This document shows positions 7,635 through 9,133 of a DNA stretch of 9,133 bases, piece by piece (the first letter of the stretch is position 1; every line of letters starts with the position of its first letter). The position numbers and the translations under genes were made by a program. Origin of the DNA: Paenibacillaceae bacterium (lineage in GTDB: Bacteria > Bacillota > Bacilli > Paenibacillales > NBRC-103111); NCBI GenBank assembly GCA_020697475.1, contig JAJFMO010000094.1, positions 1 to 9,133 on the forward strand, in the 5' to 3' direction. The notes under the pieces are model-generated. The model ran no database searches and was not told the origin of the DNA. It saw nothing but the letters and a program-made list of their open reading frames with translations.

Positions 7635-7658
7635 GTTATTTGTTGTCGTTATTTGTTG
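7635..7658. repeat. Two-copy 11-bp direct repeat over the SBP3 stop codon
   Basis: On the plus strand GTTATTTGTTG occurs at 7635-7645 and again at 7648-7658, a 13-nt period with two bases between. The right-hand copy (upstream in the sense of transcription) contains the SBP3 stop (7649-7651); the other lies in the 29-nt gap before the sulfatase. It may be a small slippage duplication. A protein-binding role is possible but unsupported. Confidence 0.7.
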
Positions 7659-9001
7659 CCGTTTATCTCTTCCGCGATTGCCTTGCTTGCCAATTCATCC
7701 GCCTCGCGCAACGCCGTATTGATGTCGACCGACCCGCTGACCGCCTTGTTCAACGCGGGTTCCACTTGCTTCTTGGCCAATTCGTAGTATTGCGACCACG
7801 GCGCTTCCTGCGCTGTCACGTAGTTGATGATTGGCCCCGCGTCGACGTCTTTCATCGACTTCAAGTTCGCGCCGAACCCTGTTCTCGTCTTTTTGTCCTT
7901 CAGGCCGCTTAGCCGGCCGCCTTTGTTCATTTCCGTCTGCGCAGCTTCGCTCGACAGCAAGGCGATGATGGAGAACGCCGCATCCTTGTACTTGCTCTTG
8001 TTGGAAATCATCAGCAGGTGCGTGTCCGGACCGAAGCCTTTGCCCGGCGCTTCCTTGAAGCTGGGCAAAGAAGCGATTCCCCAGTTCATGGCGTTGCCTT
8101 GTTGAAACATTTCCTCGATTTCGCCGATGCGCGCTCCCGGGCTAATCAGCATGGCGAGGCTGCGGTCTTTCAAGAACGCGTCCTTCGCCGCCGGACCGCC
8201 GGTGTTGCCGGGAATGTCGCTCATCATCTTTTTGACATCGAATACCCGCTTCCATCCTTCGCTTGAGAGCAGCGGTTTGTTCGATTGCGGGTCGACTGTC
8301 GGCAGTGAAAGCTGGCCGCCTAAACGGCTGAAACCAGCGTCGACGTTGATTCCCCGATATTGTGTGCCACCGACGGTGCGAGTCACTTTCGCCCCAAGTT
8401 GAACCGCTTCCTCCCACGTCATGCCGCTCTTCGGGTACGGAACAGCCAGTTGGTCGAAAATATCTTTGTTATAGTAAAGCAAACCGAAGTTGAGTGAAAA
8501 TGGCAACGCCAACAGTTGGTTTTTCGGCGAGCGGGCTCGGATCGCATCCATGGCCACGGCGTCGAAGGCATCGGCGTTGACGTTGTCTTTCTTCAGATAA
8601 GGCGTCAGGTCGAGGACGGCGTCCAGATCGGAAAGTACTTCAACACTGATTTGCGATCCGAAAATGAGATCGGGAAGCGTGCCCGACGCCACAAGCTGCT
8701 CAGGCTTTTTGTCGGGAGCAGTATGGATGAGCTGGAGAGTGATGTTGGGGTATTTGCGTTTGACCGGCTCGACCATGAGGCGTTCGAATTCTTCGTCGCT
8801 AATATTGGCGGAAGTTTGGTAAACCGACAATTCGATCGGCCCTGCCGCCGCAAGGTTGGCGCTGGACGCTGTGGACGATGAAGCAGGAGCTTCAGTCGCC
8901 GAATTTCCTTGGCCGCATCCGGTTGCCAAGGCCGCGATGAGGATCAACGCTGTAATTGCAGGCGAAACTTTGTGCCTAACCTTTTTCCCCGTAAAATTCA
9001 C
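7649..9001 (-). CDS. Extracellular solute-binding lipoprotein of a sugar ABC transporter (SBP3)
   Basis: This is a 450-residue substrate-binding lipoprotein, a paralogue of SBP1. The signal peptide covers residues 1-28 (basic MNFTGKKVRHK, a hydrophobic core, ATGC lipobox, Cys29), followed by a Ser/Ala-rich linker to about residue 55. The SBP domain keeps the SBP1 landmarks: EPVKRKYPNI (78-87), TLPDLIF (108-114), YYNKDIFDQLAVP (176-188), GMTW (193-196), AFLKDRSLAM (275-284), SKYKDAAFSIIALLSSEAAQT (336-356) and DINTALREADE (426-436). The start is GTG (8999-9001), supported by GGGGGAG at 9011-9017 with 9 nt spacing; an ATG start would lose the signal peptide. It follows the stop of the right-edge gene by 21 nt and precedes the sulfatase by 29 nt, so it was probably selected to bind the sulfated substrate or a relative of it (inference). 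The stop codon sits inside one copy of a short tandem repeat. Confidence 0.93.
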   Translation of the reverse strand: MNFTGKKVRHKVSPAITALILIAALATGCGQGNSATEAPASSSTASSANLAAAGPIELSVYQTSANISDEEFERLMVEPVKRKYPNITLQLIHTAPDKKPEQLVASGTLPDLIFGSQISVEVLSDLDAVLDLTPYLKKDNVNADAFDAVAMDAIRARSPKNQLLALPFSLNFGLLYYNKDIFDQLAVPYPKSGMTWEEAVQLGAKVTRTVGGTQYRGINVDAGFSRLGGQLSLPTVDPQSNKPLLSSEGWKRVFDVKKMMSDIPGNTGGPAAKDAFLKDRSLAMLISPGARIGEIEEMFQQGNAMNWGIASLPSFKEAPGKGFGPDTHLLMISNKSKYKDAAFSIIALLSSEAAQTEMNKGGRLSGLKDKKTRTGFGANLKSMKDVDAGPIINYVTAQEAPWSQYYELAKKQVEPALNKAVSGSVDINTALREADELASKAIAEEINGNK

Positions 9002-9010
9002 TGTTATCCG

Positions 9011-9017
9011 CTCCCCC
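9011..9017 (-). promoter_or_regulatory. Ribosome binding site deciding the GTG start of SBP3
   Basis: The minus strand reads GGGGGAG, 9 nt before GTG 8999-9001. It is the only good Shine-Dalgarno site near the signal-peptide start and lies between the stop of the right-edge gene and SBP3. Confidence 0.7.
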
Positions 9018-9022
9018 GCCCA

Positions 9023-9133
9023 TTAGTTTGGTTGCCGATTGGTATGGCTGGAATCCCACAAGTCCATTCGCCCGAAGCCGACCGCCTGGCCCCAGCGGGC
9101 CAAATATTTCAGATCCGGATTTCTCTCGTAAAA
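9023..9133 (-). CDS. C-terminal end of an unrecognised protein (partial)
   Basis: Reading the minus strand from the right edge, 36 codons end in TAA (9023-9025). The peptide includes NPDLKYLARWGQAVGFGRMD and then LWDSSHTNRQPN. The absence of stops, the Trp/Gly-rich composition and the 21-nt spacing to the next gene in the same direction suggest a real gene end rather than chance. I do not recognise the family. It does not resemble the C-terminus of a radical-SAM sulfatase-maturing enzyme, an ABC permease or a sulfatase that I know. As the most upstream gene visible, it probably belongs to the same operon. Confidence 0.6.
   Translation of the reverse strand, partial: FYERNPDLKYLARWGQAVGFGRMDLWDSSHTNRQPN

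Noticed and set aside
9003..9012. A lac-operator-like GCGGATAACA just before SBP3
   Set aside because: It is a short partial match without the symmetric half and overlaps the ribosome binding spacer, so it is probably chance.

Overview
The window looks like an accessory carbohydrate-uptake locus of a Paenibacillus-type Firmicute (Paenibacillus, Cohnella or a relative). This rests on three kinds of evidence: a YesM/YesN-type histidine kinase and AraC-type response regulator pair, several lipoprotein substrate-binding proteins of sugar ABC transporters, and strong Gram-positive Shine-Dalgarno sites (e.g. AAAGGAGG). The species assignment is inference; the protein families were recognised by eye from motifs.

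All real genes lie on the minus strand, so transcription runs from high to low coordinates. In that order: the C-terminal 36 codons of an unrecognised protein (stop at 9023); a solute-binding lipoprotein with a GTG start (7649-9001, 'SBP3'); an S1-type sulfatase with no signal peptide (6246-7619); a response regulator (5227-6228); its histidine kinase (3488-5230, ATGA overlap with the regulator); a second, LipO/YtcQ-like solute-binding lipoprotein (1889 to about 3406, 'SBP2'); a third lipoprotein (489-1811, 'SBP1') that is a divergent paralogue of SBP3; and a 5'-truncated sugar phosphate isomerase/epimerase remnant that runs off the left edge (1-436). Gaps from the right edge to the kinase are 29 nt or less. 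Gaps on either side of SBP2 are about 80 nt. I see no convincing promoter or terminator, so most or all of this may be one operon whose promoter lies outside the window.

Working model (inference): lipoproteins on the outer face of the membrane capture a sulfated sugar or oligosaccharide, an ABC permease encoded elsewhere imports it, the cytoplasmic sulfatase removes sulfate, and the two-component system senses an extracellular ligand and controls the locus. No permease, ATPase, glycosidase or sulfatase-maturing enzyme is in view. The points most worth checking are the headless isomerase next to SBP1, the very short HAMP region of the kinase, a GKxDL motif in the sulfatase where GKxHL is usual, and the paralogous SBP pair that flanks the sensor and enzyme genes.
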